The notes: a model not told the origin generated them from the letters alone. DNA of 64,000 bases from Oscillospiraceae bacterium (GCA_017428565.1 JAFRQP010000058.1:35644-99643); one strand, 5' to 3'. Positions 49,856-60,325 are shown, counted from the stretch's first letter. Program-made: numbers and translations.

Positions 49856-50200
49856 GTGGGCGGCACGGAGAACACGGGGCATTCCTTTATATCCTACTTC
49901 AAGCGGGCCACCAGTCCCCTGGCGGTGCTCCGCTGCCTGTGCGAGCGGCCCATGTACGGATATGAGATCTCCGCGGAGCTGAAGGAGCGCAGCGACGGCA
50001 AGTTCACCATCTCCCTGCTCTACCCGGTGCTCTACCGGCTGGAGGAGCAGGGCTATGTGGAGGTGGCCGCCACCGAGGTAGCGGACGGCCGCGCCCGCAG
50101 CTACTACGGCATCACCCAGGCGGGGCGGGCCTATCTGGAAAAGACCATGGCCGAGTACGCGGACATCTCCGCGGTATTTGAGCAGATGATGGAACGGTGA
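49856..50200 (+). CDS. PadR-family transcriptional regulator
   Basis: A 114-residue regulator. FKRATSPLAVLRCLCERPMY, GYEISAELKERSDGKFTISL, LYPVLYRLEEQGYVEV and YYGITQAGRAYLEKTM are PadR winged-helix blocks. The frame has no ATG after the promoter; GTG 49856 just after GAGAGAAG is the most likely start, though spacing is tight. It diverges from the five-gene ABC exporter operon and probably represses it and itself, with release by the transported compound (inference). Confidence 0.88.
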   Translation: MGGTENTGHSFISYFKRATSPLAVLRCLCERPMYGYEISAELKERSDGKFTISLLYPVLYRLEEQGYVEVAATEVADGRARSYYGITQAGRAYLEKTMAEYADISAVFEQMMER

Positions 50201-50211
50201 AGGGTCAGCCT

Positions 50212-50378
50212 GTCCTTCCCCCAGCAGGGGAAGGTGGCAGACGCCGTCTCACGCAAGGCGGCTGACGGATGAGGGAGAGGGGTTGATGCGCTATTCGACC
50301 TCTTTCTATCGGCAAGCTTCTCCCTCATCCGCCTCCAGTTAGCTAACTGGAGGCACCTTCCCCCGCTGGGGGAAGGAC
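50212..50378. repeat. Large nested inverted repeat (167 bp)
   Basis: Outer arms of 25 bp (50212-50236 and 50354-50378) pair with one mismatch, and each arm is itself a hairpin (CCTTCCCCCAGC type). Inner parts CGGATGAGGGAGA / TCTCCCTCATCCG also pair. No coding content. It resembles MITE-like intergenic palindromes of gut Clostridia that I recall. Confidence 0.75.
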
Positions 50379-50383
50379 GGCCA

Positions 50384-50506
50384 CACATACAAAACAGGAC
50401 GAGCTTTTGGCTCGTCCTGTTTGGGTTTCGGGGTATTCTTACTTGAGGTTGAAGAAAGCTTTGCGGCCGGGGTACTGGGCCACGTCGAAGAGCTCCTCCT
50501 CGATGC
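50384..50506 (-). repeat. Duplicated enolase 3' end plus terminator
   Basis: Matches 52320-52442 over 123 bp with a single mismatch at a constant offset of 1936. On the minus strand it encodes the last enolase residues ([20 protein letters not shown] plus K and stop) and contains the terminator AAACAGGACGAG / CTCGTCCTGTTT (50392-50422). It lies right after the anti-sigma gene stop. Confidence 0.95.
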
Positions 50507-50520
50507 TGCGCTCTGCTGCG

Positions 50521-51663
50521 TTATCGGATGGTGCTGTAATCCACCATATCCAGGATCGCGTCGATCTCCGCATCGCCCAATCCCTCGATCTGAACGATAT
50601 GCAGTGTTACAAAGGAGCTTTCAAGATACACATAGGCATATAGATCTGTATCGTTCTGCAGGATTGTGATCTCCGTCCCATCGGGCGTGGTATGGTTTCT
50701 TGTGCGGAAGCTGTTGATGTCCTGAACCTGTTCAAAGAATTCATAGCCGCTGGACAGGGTGTCATAGGGTGAATTGTAGAAATAGCAGCTCGTCCCGGCG
50801 TTTGTCAAATTCTCGGTCGTGAAGAAGCTGACCGCAAAGGTTCCCTCGTCATAATAGTAGAACTTGTCATAGCCGCTTGGCTCCACACGGAAGAACCGCC
50901 CCCCTCCGGCGCAGACCTCGTTGATCCTTGCTGTGATTTCCTCTCGGGAAGATCCGTCCGTCTGATCCCCATATCTCTGGAACATCTGCGTCCGCTGGTG
51001 CCGGAGCTTCAGACCATAACTTGCTGCAATGCTCTCCAGCTTATCTGCCATCTCCTGCGTATAGACATGGTAGCTGTAGTCATAGCCTTCAAAGCCCTTG
51101 GCTCGGAGCTCCCAGTATGCCGTAAACTGCTCGTAATCCGAGGAAGACACCACACGCCGTTCGATCTCCGTCTCCGCGTTACCGTCACTATAAAAAATCA
51201 TGGTTACTGTTCCGTCGCCGTTATCTTCTACGGTAGATGTTCTTGTGTTTTCGGGCGACTTGCAGTTTTCCGGCTCCTGGATGCTGTTTTCCAGGCGCCA
51301 GGCGTCCCACTCAGCCCAGGCTTTCGCGGAGTTGGCGATCTTTTCGCGGATGGCAGGGTCTATTTCCTCCGGAACATCCTGCGGCTGTGTGAAGGACAGA
51401 TAGCTGCCGTCACTTTCTGCGTCCGTAAGATACCCATCTGTAATGAGCAGCGCCCGGAGGCCAAACAAATCGGCCGCATAGGCGACGGCACCCAGCCCCA
51501 GAACAAGCACTGCGGCCAACGCAAAGGTTATGATACGTTTCTTTTTCATGTGGACGATCCTTTCCGGGGCCTCCTGTATGGCGCCGGGCCAAAAGGCCGC
51601 CGCTTCGTTGATGTATTTTTCATCCATGCCGTTTAGAGCCCTTGAAATCGTTTCCCGTCTCAT
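50521..51663 (-). CDS. Membrane anti-sigma-like protein
   Basis: A 380-residue protein. The N-terminus (ISRALNGMDEKYINEAAAFW) resembles Firmicute anti-sigma N-domains; one transmembrane segment at about 41-63 (RIITFALAAVLVLGLGAVAY) follows; a long outer domain carries TSTVEDNGDGTVTMIFYSDG and ends EGLGDAEIDAILDMVDYSTI. Its ATG overlaps the stop of the ECF sigma gene by 4 nt. It should bind that sigma factor until an envelope signal arrives. The end lies 14 nt from the duplicated enolase tail, whose terminator may serve this operon. Confidence 0.78.
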   Translation of the reverse strand: MRRETISRALNGMDEKYINEAAAFWPGAIQEAPERIVHMKKKRIITFALAAVLVLGLGAVAYAADLFGLRALLITDGYLTDAESDGSYLSFTQPQDVPEEIDPAIREKIANSAKAWAEWDAWRLENSIQEPENCKSPENTRTSTVEDNGDGTVTMIFYSDGNAETEIERRVVSSSDYEQFTAYWELRAKGFEGYDYSYHVYTQEMADKLESIAASYGLKLRHQRTQMFQRYGDQTDGSSREEITARINEVCAGGGRFFRVEPSGYDKFYYYDEGTFAVSFFTTENLTNAGTSCYFYNSPYDTLSSGYEFFEQVQDINSFRTRNHTTPDGTEITILQNDTDLYAYVYLESSFVTLHIVQIEGLGDAEIDAILDMVDYSTIR

Positions 51664-52217
51664 ACAAGCAAACCCTCCTTTTCAAGATAGCGTTTGAGTT
51701 TTTCTCTGATGCGGAAGAGCCGGACAGCTACACTGTTTGGGGTCGTATTTGCCATCTTGGCAATGTCCTGCAGCGGATCGGAATACCAGTAGCGCCGCGT
51801 AAAGAGAAATCTGTCCGTATAATTCAGCGTGGACAGAAAGGCGTTGATCCCTTCGGCAAGTTCCTTTGCCTCAAGCTCATCTTCCACGCTGCCGCTGTCA
51901 GACAGAACTTCTTCCAATTCATCCAGCGCTGTATCATACCGGCTGTTTCGCTTCTCCGCTGTGTTGGCGTGATACTTCATCGTTGCAAGGTTGCGCGCAA
52001 TCCTGCACACGAATGTGCGCAACGGAGTTGGCCTGTGAGGCGGGATGGCGTTCCAGGCTCCGAGATAGGTGTCGTTTACACACTCCTCGGCGTCCTGTTC
52101 GTTTCCAAGAATATTCCGCGTCACTCTTGCCACTGCGTTGCCGTGCTTTTTGGCAAGCTCGGCGATCGCCTGTTCTGAGCGCTCAAAAAACAGGGCGATG
52201 ATCTCCGTGTCTGTCAT
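51660..52217 (-). CDS. ECF-type RNA polymerase sigma factor
   Basis: A 185-residue sigma factor. Region 2: AVARVTRNILGNEQDAEECV, NDTYLGAWNAIPPHRP and LRTFVCRIARNLA. Region 4: LNYTDRFLFTRRYWYSDPLQ followed by the HTH IAKMANTTPNSVAVRLFRIR. AAAGAGGTGAC precedes ATG 52217. This family with the RRYWY-type region 4 is common in Clostridia and is normally paired with a DUF-type anti-sigma gene, as here. Target genes unknown. Confidence 0.9.
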   Translation of the reverse strand: MTDTEIIALFFERSEQAIAELAKKHGNAVARVTRNILGNEQDAEECVNDTYLGAWNAIPPHRPTPLRTFVCRIARNLATMKYHANTAEKRNSRYDTALDELEEVLSDSGSVEDELEAKELAEGINAFLSTLNYTDRFLFTRRYWYSDPLQDIAKMANTTPNSVAVRLFRIREKLKRYLEKEGLLV

Positions 52218-52319
52218 AAGCTGTCACCTCTTTCCGCCTTCACTCATAAACTATGTTTTTTCTCCAGAGGATTAACAGAAAGTACAAGAAAACAATCTTT
52301 TCCGAAATTATTCTCTCTT

Positions 52320-53723
<1,404 letters not shown>

Positions 53724-53823
53724 GCAAAAGCCTCTTCAAAAGGGAAGAGCAACTTGGCAGGAAATTGGCAAAACTGTGATATTTTGTTTATTTTGACAAG
53801 GCCCTGCCCCTCTGCGCCGCCCC

Positions 53824-55086
53824 TCAGGGCTCCACCACGATGACGGCGGGAATGCTGCCGTCCTCCGGCCCGGGCTCTTCCGGGGGCGGCGGGGCAGGCT
53901 CCGCGGGGACGATCTCCGCTCCGCCCTCCCCCGTCTCCCCGCTTCCGGAGTCATGCTGCGCCGGGGCCGGCGTCGGAGCCGGCTTGGGCCGGTAGTAGTC
54001 CGGATCCCGCAGGCCCGCCGTGCCGGCGAAGCCGTTCCCGCTGGGGTAGACCAGATCCACGTTCTCCCGGGTGACGGGCGTGTCGAAGGGGTTGAGACAG
54101 TCGTTCACCAGGGCGAGCCAGGGTTCCAGATCCAGCACCGCGTAGCTGTAGCCGGAGATGACGGCCGTGGCGCAGGGGGCGGTATAGAAGCGGATGTCCT
54201 CCTCTCTGCAGGAGAGGAGCTGACGCAGGAAAAAGGCGATGTTCGCCGCGCTCAGATCCGTCTCCAGCCCCTCCGACAGCAGCTTCACCAGCTCCGGCGC
54301 GTGGGGGATGCTCCCCAGGGAGACAAACTGCCCCGCGCAGGCGCGCAGGAAACTCTGCTGCATTTCGATCCGGCCCAGGTCGCCGGTGACGTAGCCGCTG
54401 CGGAAGCGGACAAGGCCCATGGCCTGTTCGCCGTTCAGAAGCTGATCGCCCGGCTGCAGGTGGATGCGCAGATCCTGGCCGGGATCCTCATAGTCCATGG
54501 CCATGGGCACCTCGAAGCGCACGCCGCCGATGCAGTCCACCGCTTTCACCAGCAGCTCCAGGTCGACCACCGCATAGCAGTCCGGCTCGAAGCCGGTGAG
54601 CCGGGCGATCTGCGCCTTCAGAGCTGTGATGCCGTCGCCGCCGTTCAGACGGGAGCCCCAGTAGACCGCGTTGATCTTGCGCACCTCCCAGGCGGAATTG
54701 ATCAGAGTGTCCCGGGGGATGCTGACGAAATCCATCCGGTGCCGCAGCGTGTCGATGCGCCCCAGGATCAGGGTATCGGTATTGTAGTTGCCGTCATCGT
54801 TGCCCACCAGGAGGATGGTATAGACCCCGTCCTGCCGGGCGGTGGGGATCGCCTCCCCCTCCGGCAGCGCATCCGGGTCCGGCGTGGGCTCCGGCGCGGC
54901 GCTGGGCTCCAGGGTCAGACTGCGGGGTGCCGGGCTTGCGGAGGGGCCGGGATAACGCTTCAGCGCGGCCTCCTCCGTCCCGGGCGGCTGCGCCCAGACC
55001 CGAAATGCGCAGACCAGGGCCAGAAGCAGCAGGGCCAGCGTTCCCAGGACTGCCAGAATGAGGTTTCGCGCGCTTTGCTTTTTCAT
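53824..55086 (-). CDS. LytR-CpsA-Psr (LCP) family protein
   Basis: A 420-residue membrane protein. N-terminal helix (LILAVLGTLALLLLALVCAF), Pro-rich linker, LCP domain (about 85-300): ILLVGNDDGNYNTDTLILGR, MDFVSIPRDTLIN, INAVYWGSRLNGGDGITALK, VDLELLVKAVDCIGGVRFEV and LNGEQAMGLVRFRSGYVTGD with the Arg/Asp residues that bind polyprenyl pyrophosphate. The tail is Pro/Glu-rich. Such enzymes attach teichoic acid or capsule polymers to peptidoglycan. The start at 55086 has GGAGG at 8 nt; an ATG two codons upstream touches the ribosome site. Confidence 0.92.
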   Translation of the reverse strand: MKKQSARNLILAVLGTLALLLLALVCAFRVWAQPPGTEEAALKRYPGPSASPAPRSLTLEPSAAPEPTPDPDALPEGEAIPTARQDGVYTILLVGNDDGNYNTDTLILGRIDTLRHRMDFVSIPRDTLINSAWEVRKINAVYWGSRLNGGDGITALKAQIARLTGFEPDCYAVVDLELLVKAVDCIGGVRFEVPMAMDYEDPGQDLRIHLQPGDQLLNGEQAMGLVRFRSGYVTGDLGRIEMQQSFLRACAGQFVSLGSIPHAPELVKLLSEGLETDLSAANIAFFLRQLLSCREEDIRFYTAPCATAVISGYSYAVLDLEPWLALVNDCLNPFDTPVTRENVDLVYPSGNGFAGTAGLRDPDYYRPKPAPTPAPAQHDSGSGETGEGGAEIVPAEPAPPPPEEPGPEDGSIPAVIVVEP

Positions 55087-55272
55087 CAGCATCTCCTCCC
55101 GATTCGGTGCGGAAAATTTTTCCTGCCCCGCAGTATATTGTCCAAATGTGAACAGAACGTTGCCAAAAAGCCCCGCTGCGCCTTAAGTTTTCTGAAGACT
55201 GTCTTTTCTTCCCGAAGCAGTATGTGCGCTCGTTGGGAAATCTATGCAGAAGGGCGGCGCAGGTCTCGGCTG

Positions 55273-55301
55273 TTGACAGGGGGACGGAAGGAAACTATAC
55301 T
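55273..55301 (+). promoter_or_regulatory. Promoter of the transporter/hydrolase pair
   Basis: TTGACA (55273-55278), 17 nt, TATACT (55296-55301). Confidence 0.9.
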
Positions 55302-55334
55302 GAGAGTACCACGACATACAAGGAGCGGATCGGA

Positions 55335-56492
55335 ATGAAAGCAAAAGAAGGCAAGGCGCGCCTCAGCTTCTGGGAGGCCACCAGCATCATCATCGGCCAC
55401 GGCGTCGGCGCCGGCATCCTGACGGTGCCCTATCTGGCCGCCCACAACAGTCTGCGGGAGCTGCTGCTGATCCTGGGCTTCTGCTATCTCTTCAATCTCC
55501 TGCTGCACCTGATCATCGCGGAGCTGAGCTACAACAACGACGGCGCTCAGTTCATCACCTGCTTCGACCGGGAGATGTTTTCCGGTAAGCTGAAAACCAT
55601 CTTCACCTGGGCGGCCTTCGCGCTGCTGGGGCTTTCGGTGATCTTCAACGTCAGCGCCTTTCTCACCGGCGCCGCCAACGTGTTTGAAAACTGGTTCGGC
55701 CTGTCCCGCACCGGGGGCATGCTGCTGTTCTATGTGCTGGGCGCGGGCGTGGTCTTCTTCGGGCTGAAGATCGTTGGCGTGTGCGAGAAGTTCTCCGTAG
55801 CCGCCATGGTGCTGGTGGTGGGCGTGCTGCTGGCCGCCACCCTGCGGGGCCGGATCCAGGCGCTTCCCGCGGGCTTCCGCGGCGTCAACAACGCCCTGGC
55901 CCTCTTCGGCATGATCTCCTTCTCCCTCTCCGCCGTCATGTCCACCCCCCAGGTGGTCAAGGGCCTGCAGGGGGACAAAAAGCGCATCCGCGGCGCCATC
56001 GCGGCGGGTCTTGGCATCAACGCCGGCCTGATCCTGCTGGTGACCCTGACCACGCTGCTGGCCGCCGGCGAAGGCATCAGCGACAAGGGCGCCCTGGTAG
56101 ACCTCTCCGCCCATCTGGGCGGCTGGGTGCAGATCGTGGGCTATGTGTTCACGCTCTTCGCCCTGGCCACCTCCTTCTGGGCCAACACCCTGAACCTGCG
56201 GGACATCGTCCATGAGCAGACCCGCTGGGACGAAAAGCTGAGCTGGCTGGCCGCCTCTCTCCCCTGCCTGCTGATCGCGCTGCTGGTCCCGGCCAGCTTC
56301 GTGGGCCTGGCCCGCTTCGCCAGCATCATCCAGGTGGTCACCGGCATCGGCGTCATCGTGGCCTACGCCCTCTCCCGCCGGCGGGTGAAGGAATCCGCCC
56401 TGGTGGGCCGCTTCGGCACGGCACCCTTTCTGATCCTGGTGGGCCTGTGCACGCTGCTTGCCACGGTGGGCGCGGTGCTGAAGGTGAGCTGA
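55335..56492 (+). CDS. APC-superfamily amino acid transporter
   Basis: A 385-residue membrane protein with about 11 helices. The first helix has SFWEATSIIIGHGVGAGILT, the broken-helix Gly motif of APC/HAAAP transporters (TyrP/SdaC-like). Other blocks: GLKIVGVCEKFSVAAMVLVV and ALFGMISFSLSAVMSTPQVV. It should import an amino acid with sodium or protons; the substrate is not visible. AGGAGCGGATCGGA precedes ATG 55335. It ends one base before the start of the next gene. Confidence 0.87.
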   Translation: MKAKEGKARLSFWEATSIIIGHGVGAGILTVPYLAAHNSLRELLLILGFCYLFNLLLHLIIAELSYNNDGAQFITCFDREMFSGKLKTIFTWAAFALLGLSVIFNVSAFLTGAANVFENWFGLSRTGGMLLFYVLGAGVVFFGLKIVGVCEKFSVAAMVLVVGVLLAATLRGRIQALPAGFRGVNNALALFGMISFSLSAVMSTPQVVKGLQGDKKRIRGAIAAGLGINAGLILLVTLTTLLAAGEGISDKGALVDLSAHLGGWVQIVGYVFTLFALATSFWANTLNLRDIVHEQTRWDEKLSWLAASLPCLLIALLVPASFVGLARFASIIQVVTGIGVIVAYALSRRRVKESALVGRFGTAPFLILVGLCTLLATVGAVLKVS

Positions 56493-56493
56493 G

Positions 56494-57405
56494 ATGAAAA
56501 AGGCAGCTCTGCTTGCCGCGCTGTGCGGCGCTTCTCTCCCCTGCGTCTTTCTCGGGGAGCTGTACCGCTACGTCTTCTGCCGGGCGGGCTCTCCCCTGCT
56601 GAACCCTCTGCTGGACAAAAAAGGCCACGCGGAGGACTATTACGCCCATCGGGACGGGGACGCGGCCCGGCTGCGGGCGCTGCCGCGGGAGCGTTTCGAA
56701 CTGCGCTCCGGCCGGGGCGCCCGGCTGCGGGGCTTCTACTACCCCGGCGGCGGGGAAGGCAAGCGCATCGCTTTCCTGGTCCACGGCTACCGCTCGGAGC
56801 ACGGGGAGACCGCCGGGATGTACTTCGACTACTATCGCAGCCGGGGCTTCGACCTCTTCTGCTGCGACCACGAGGCCCACGGGGAGAGCGAGGGCCGCTT
56901 CATCGGCTTCGCCGCCTTCGAGGACGGGGACTGCCTGCGCTGGATCGACTTTCTGCGCCGGCGTTTCGGCGAGGACGTGCAGATCCTGCTCCACGGCTTT
57001 TCCATGGGGGCCTGCACGGTGCTGAAAATGGCGGACCGCTGCCCGGAAAACGTAAAGGCTATCGTGGAGGACAGCGGCTTTCGGGACGCCCGGGAGCAGC
57101 TGCGGGGCCAGCTCGGGGCCTTCTCCCCTCCGCTTCAGCTGCTGCACCGCCTGGTCGCCGGGGTGGACCTGCGCCGGGGCGACGCAAGGCCCGCTCTGGC
57201 GCAGGCCCGGATCCCCATTCTCTTTGTCCACGGGCGGGAGGACCCCACCGTGCCCTTCCGAAACGGCCCTGCGCTTTACGAGAGCTATTCCGGCGAGAAG
57301 GACTGCCTCTTTGTGGACGGCGCAAAGCACGTGGAGTGCATGCATGTCGCCCCGGAGGCCTATGCGGAAAAGCTGGACGGCCTGATCCGCAAGTATTTCG
57401 TATGA
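56494..57405 (+). CDS. Alpha/beta hydrolase
   Basis: A 303-residue protein with an N-terminal hydrophobic segment (LLAALCGASLPCVFLGEL). Hydrolase fold: IAFLVHGYRSEHGETAGMYF (oxyanion His-Gly), FCCDHEAHGESEGRFIGFAA, the nucleophile LLHGFSMGACTVLKM (Ser), ILFVHGREDPTVPFRNGPAL with the Asp and GAKHVECM with the His. Members of this group (YqkD-like) are esterases of unknown substrate. Cotranscribed with the transporter (1-nt gap). Confidence 0.9.
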   Translation: MKKAALLAALCGASLPCVFLGELYRYVFCRAGSPLLNPLLDKKGHAEDYYAHRDGDAARLRALPRERFELRSGRGARLRGFYYPGGGEGKRIAFLVHGYRSEHGETAGMYFDYYRSRGFDLFCCDHEAHGESEGRFIGFAAFEDGDCLRWIDFLRRRFGEDVQILLHGFSMGACTVLKMADRCPENVKAIVEDSGFRDAREQLRGQLGAFSPPLQLLHRLVAGVDLRRGDARPALAQARIPILFVHGREDPTVPFRNGPALYESYSGEKDCLFVDGAKHVECMHVAPEAYAEKLDGLIRKYFV

Positions 57406-57409
57406 AAAA

Positions 57410-57441
57410 ACCGGCTGGTGTGAAGATTCACACCAGCCGGT
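57410..57441. terminator. Bidirectional terminator
   Basis: ACCGGCTGGTGTGAA (57410-57424) pairs exactly with TTCACACCAGCCGGT (57427-57441). It serves the hydrolase gene and the convergent exopolysaccharide operon. Confidence 0.88.
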
Positions 57442-57454
57442 ATCGTTTATCGCT

Positions 57455-58198
57455 TTATTTGTCCTTGCCCTTGGCGGCCCGCTTCTTGTAATCACCGTAG
57501 TAGCTGCCATAGTACTTCTGGTAGTAGCCCTTGCGGTAATAGCCCTTGCGGTAGTAGTATTTCTCGTTCTTCTGGTCCACCATGTTCAGCACAGCGCCCA
57601 GGATGGGGCAGCCGGTGGCCTGCAGCTGGTCCACCGCGCTCTGGGCCATGCGGTAGGGCACGTTGCCGGAGGCGATGACCATCACGATCCCGTCGCAGAG
57701 AGGGGCCACCACCGCCGCGTCCACCACCAGGTTGATGGGCGGGCAGTCCACGATCACATAGTCGTATTCCTCCCGGCAAATCTCGACCAGCTTCTGCATC
57801 CGGGCGTTGGAGAGCAGCTCCGCCGGGTTGGGGGGCACCCGTCCGGCCAGGATCATGTGCAGGTTCTGCATGTCCGTCTCCATCAGCACTTCCTCCAGCC
57901 CGTTGCGGGCGGAGAGCAGGTGGCTGAGACCGGGGAAGTTCTTCTCCCCTTTGAAATACCGATCAGCCATCACGGATTTACGCATGTCCGCGTCGATCAG
58001 GATCACTCGGGAGCCCAGCTGGGCCAGAGAGCGGCACAGGTTCAGAGCCACCGTGCTCTTCCCCTCGTCCGCCAGCGTGCTGGTGATCAGGATCACCTTC
58101 TTGTCCTTTCCGCAAAACTGCAGATTGGTGCGCAGAAGCTTCATCGACTCGTTGACGTCATAGGGCATTTCCCGTTTGTTGATCGCGATTTGCTGCAT
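57455..58198 (-). CDS. CpsD/YwqD-type tyrosine autokinase
   Basis: A 247-residue BY-kinase. VNESMKLLRTNLQFCGKDKK, Walker A ITSTLADEGKSTVALNLCRS, Walker A' VILIDADMRKSVMADRYFKG and Walker B DYVIVDCPPI are present. The C-terminus has an unusually repeated Tyr cluster (KYYYRKGYYRKGYYQKYYG), the autophosphorylation tail. It works with the CpsC-like activator and CpsB-like phosphatase encoded just upstream to control exopolysaccharide chain export. AAGGAG precedes ATG 58198. Confidence 0.93.
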   Translation of the reverse strand: MQQIAINKREMPYDVNESMKLLRTNLQFCGKDKKVILITSTLADEGKSTVALNLCRSLAQLGSRVILIDADMRKSVMADRYFKGEKNFPGLSHLLSARNGLEEVLMETDMQNLHMILAGRVPPNPAELLSNARMQKLVEICREEYDYVIVDCPPINLVVDAAVVAPLCDGIVMVIASGNVPYRMAQSAVDQLQATGCPILGAVLNMVDQKNEKYYYRKGYYRKGYYQKYYGSYYGDYKKRAAKGKDK

Positions 58199-58203
58199 GA
58201 TCC

Positions 58204-58938
58204 TTACTCCTTCGATCCTTGCAAAATAGCCAGGGGATTGTCGCACAGCAGACGCCGTGCCAGACCCCGGCCATATTTTTTTTCGATATGCCGGGCGCAG
58301 AGCTCCATCTCCGGCCGGCGGATGCGCAGGTCGTGGGCGTCGCTGGCGATCACGTCCACCAGGTCGTTCTGCAGCAGACGGCGGGTCAGCAGCTTCTGCC
58401 GCAGTCCCTCTCTGCCCAGGACGCTGCCCGCGTTGACCTGTAAGCCGGCGCCCGCCTCCCGCAGCTCGTGGGCGAAGGCCCAGTCCTGATGCAGGGGCAG
58501 ATAGCGCTCCACATGGGCGATCAGGGGCTTCCAGCCCGCCCGCGTAACCTGGGCGACGGCGTCCATGATCTCCTCGCCGCTGTGCCGGCCGCCGAATTCC
58601 ACCAGAAGGGTCTTCCCCTCGCCCAGGGGACTCAGCTCTCCCTTCGCCAGGCGGCTGCGGAAGATCCGGTCAAAGTGATATTCCCGGCTGCAGTACAGTC
58701 TGAGCGGAAGCGCCGCCTCTTCCGCCAGGCGCTGCGCCATGGCGAAGTGCAGGGCGACCTCCTCGTCGCTGCTTTCAAACATGTCCGCCCGCAGGTGCGG
58801 CGTCAGGCAAATGCTGCGCACGCCCTGCTCCGTCTCCTGTTTCAGCAGCTCCAGGCACTCCTCCTCATCGTAGGCCCCGTCGTCCACATAGGGCATCAGG
58901 TGGCAGTGGAGGTCTGCCAACTCCAGGCGGGAACTCAT
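58204..58938 (-). CDS. CpsB/YwqE-type PHP-family tyrosine phosphatase
   Basis: A 244-residue metal-dependent phosphatase. LADLHCHLMPYVDDGAYDEE at the start (PHP metal His), SICLTPHLRADMFES, GWKPLIAHVERYLPLHQDWA and VDVIASDAHDLRIRRPEME carry the remaining His/Asp ligands. It removes phosphate from the Tyr tail of the CpsD-type kinase. The start overlaps the CpsC-like gene stop by 4 nt and the next gene begins 5 nt after its end. Confidence 0.93.
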   Translation of the reverse strand: MSSRLELADLHCHLMPYVDDGAYDEEECLELLKQETEQGVRSICLTPHLRADMFESSDEEVALHFAMAQRLAEEAALPLRLYCSREYHFDRIFRSRLAKGELSPLGEGKTLLVEFGGRHSGEEIMDAVAQVTRAGWKPLIAHVERYLPLHQDWAFAHELREAGAGLQVNAGSVLGREGLRQKLLTRRLLQNDLVDVIASDAHDLRIRRPEMELCARHIEKKYGRGLARRLLCDNPLAILQGSKE

Positions 58939-59699
58939 GACCGCTTGGTCATATTCCGTTCAAAGGGAACGGAGCTGAGGATGGTGATGCCCAGATAGCG
59001 GTTCACATCCTCCTCGGTGGTGATGGTATCGTTCATGAAGTAGCGCACCAGCACCACGATCACCGCGATCAGCGCAAAGCCCACGCCGCCGATCAGCGCG
59101 TCTCTCTTCACATAGGGGCTGGTCTTGCTTCCCATGACAGCCCGCTCCACGAACTGGGGCCGATCCGTCTTCATGATCTCCGCGATCTGGTCCTGCATGA
59201 CGCTGGCCAGGGCGTTGCTGACCTGGGCGGCCTTCACCGGGTCACGGTTGGTGACGGCGATGCGCAGCATGTGCGAATCCTCCGGACTCGTGACGTTGAT
59301 GGTGTTCTCCTTCATCAGCTGACTGGGGGTCACGTCCCAGCCCAGCTCCTGGATCACCAGCTCGATGGTGGGGCGGGACTTGGCGATGATGCGGAAGTCC
59401 TCGATCATCTTGACGGCCTGGGTAGCAGACTGGGAAGAGTTCTCCGCTTCGGTGCTGAACACGTAGATGGTGGCGCGCGCCGTGTACTGCGGGGGAACGA
59501 AGAGCTTTACGCCCACGCCCACCAGAAGCGCTCCGGCCAGGGCCGCCAAAACAAAAATCCAAACGTGATGCACCAGCAGGCTGATGATCTCCATCAAGTC
59601 GATCTCTTCATCCCCCCGGGTCGCCGCCAGCGGTCTCTGCTCCGTCATGGCGGGCATGCCGTTTCTGTTTCTGTACATGTTGTTCGTTCTCTGATCCAT
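58935..59699 (-). CDS. CpsC/Wzz-type polysaccharide co-polymerase
   Basis: A 254-residue protein with two membrane helices (about 41-64, VWIFVLAALAGALLVGVGVK; about 213-232, FALIAVIVVLVRYFMN) around an outer helical domain, the Wzz layout. It starts EEIDLMEIISLLVHHVWIF after a polar N-tail, and ends NRYLGITILSSVPFE. It activates the CpsD-type kinase and sets polymer length. ATG 59699 is taken as the start (GAGAGG at 9 nt); upstream codons have no homology. Polymerase genes are not in the window. Confidence 0.9.
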   Translation of the reverse strand: MDQRTNNMYRNRNGMPAMTEQRPLAATRGDEEIDLMEIISLLVHHVWIFVLAALAGALLVGVGVKLFVPPQYTARATIYVFSTEAENSSQSATQAVKMIEDFRIIAKSRPTIELVIQELGWDVTPSQLMKENTINVTSPEDSHMLRIAVTNRDPVKAAQVSNALASVMQDQIAEIMKTDRPQFVERAVMGSKTSPYVKRDALIGGVGFALIAVIVVLVRYFMNDTITTEEDVNRYLGITILSSVPFERNMTKRS

Positions 59700-59857
59700 A
59701 AAGCCGGCCCTCTCCTGTGCTTGGTCCCCGCCGTATGTCCTCTCGGCCGCGGACACCTTCTGCCGGCAGGCGGAAAAACGCGTCTGCCGTGACAAGATAT
59801 TATATCATGCGCATTTCGTTCCTGCAAGGGGGAAACGCGCGTCTCTTTCCCTTCTTT

Positions 59858-60325
59858 TCAGGCCTCTGCGTCGTAGTCCATCCGCAGGGGGGTCCAGTCG
59901 GCCAGCACCTGCAGCATATCCGCCGCGGCTGCCTTCGCCCCGGCCAGATCGTGCTCCCGGTAATTGCCGCACTCCCGGGGCAGGGTGCCGGGGATCTCCC
60001 CCTCGAAGGCGGCGATGAAGCGGAAGCTCTCCCGTACCAGGTCCAGGGCCTGCTGCCGGTCGACCGCGTCCCGCAGCAGCAGATAGAAGCCCGTGCGGCA
60101 GCCCATGGGGCCCACGTAGATCACCTGCTCCCCCAGGGCGTGGTTGCGGGCGAAGGTGGCGAAGAGATGCTCGAAGCTGTGCAGGACGGGATTGGGCAGG
60201 TAGTCCCCGCCGTTGGGCTTTTTCATGCGGATGTCGTAGGTCACCACGTCCCCGTCGATGCGGGAAACGTACATGCCCTTCTGCAGGGTGTCATGGTTCA
60301 CGGTAAAGCTGGCGATGGTCTTCAT
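59858..60325 (-). CDS. luxS: S-ribosylhomocysteine lyase LuxS
   Basis: A 155-residue enzyme. HDTLQKGMYVSRIDGDVVTY, VLHSFEHLFATFARNHAL with the HxxEH metal site, GPMGCRTGFYLLLRD with the catalytic Cys and ECGNYREHDLAGAK with the third metal His are all present. It splits S-ribosylhomocysteine to homocysteine and the precursor of autoinducer-2. GGGAG precedes ATG 60325. Single gene. Confidence 0.96.
   Translation of the reverse strand: MKTIASFTVNHDTLQKGMYVSRIDGDVVTYDIRMKKPNGGDYLPNPVLHSFEHLFATFARNHALGEQVIYVGPMGCRTGFYLLLRDAVDRQQALDLVRESFRFIAAFEGEIPGTLPRECGNYREHDLAGAKAAAADMLQVLADWTPLRMDYDAEA

Noticed and set aside
50384-50506. A second enolase gene
   Set aside because: Only the last 21 codons and the terminator are present, so it is a partial duplication.
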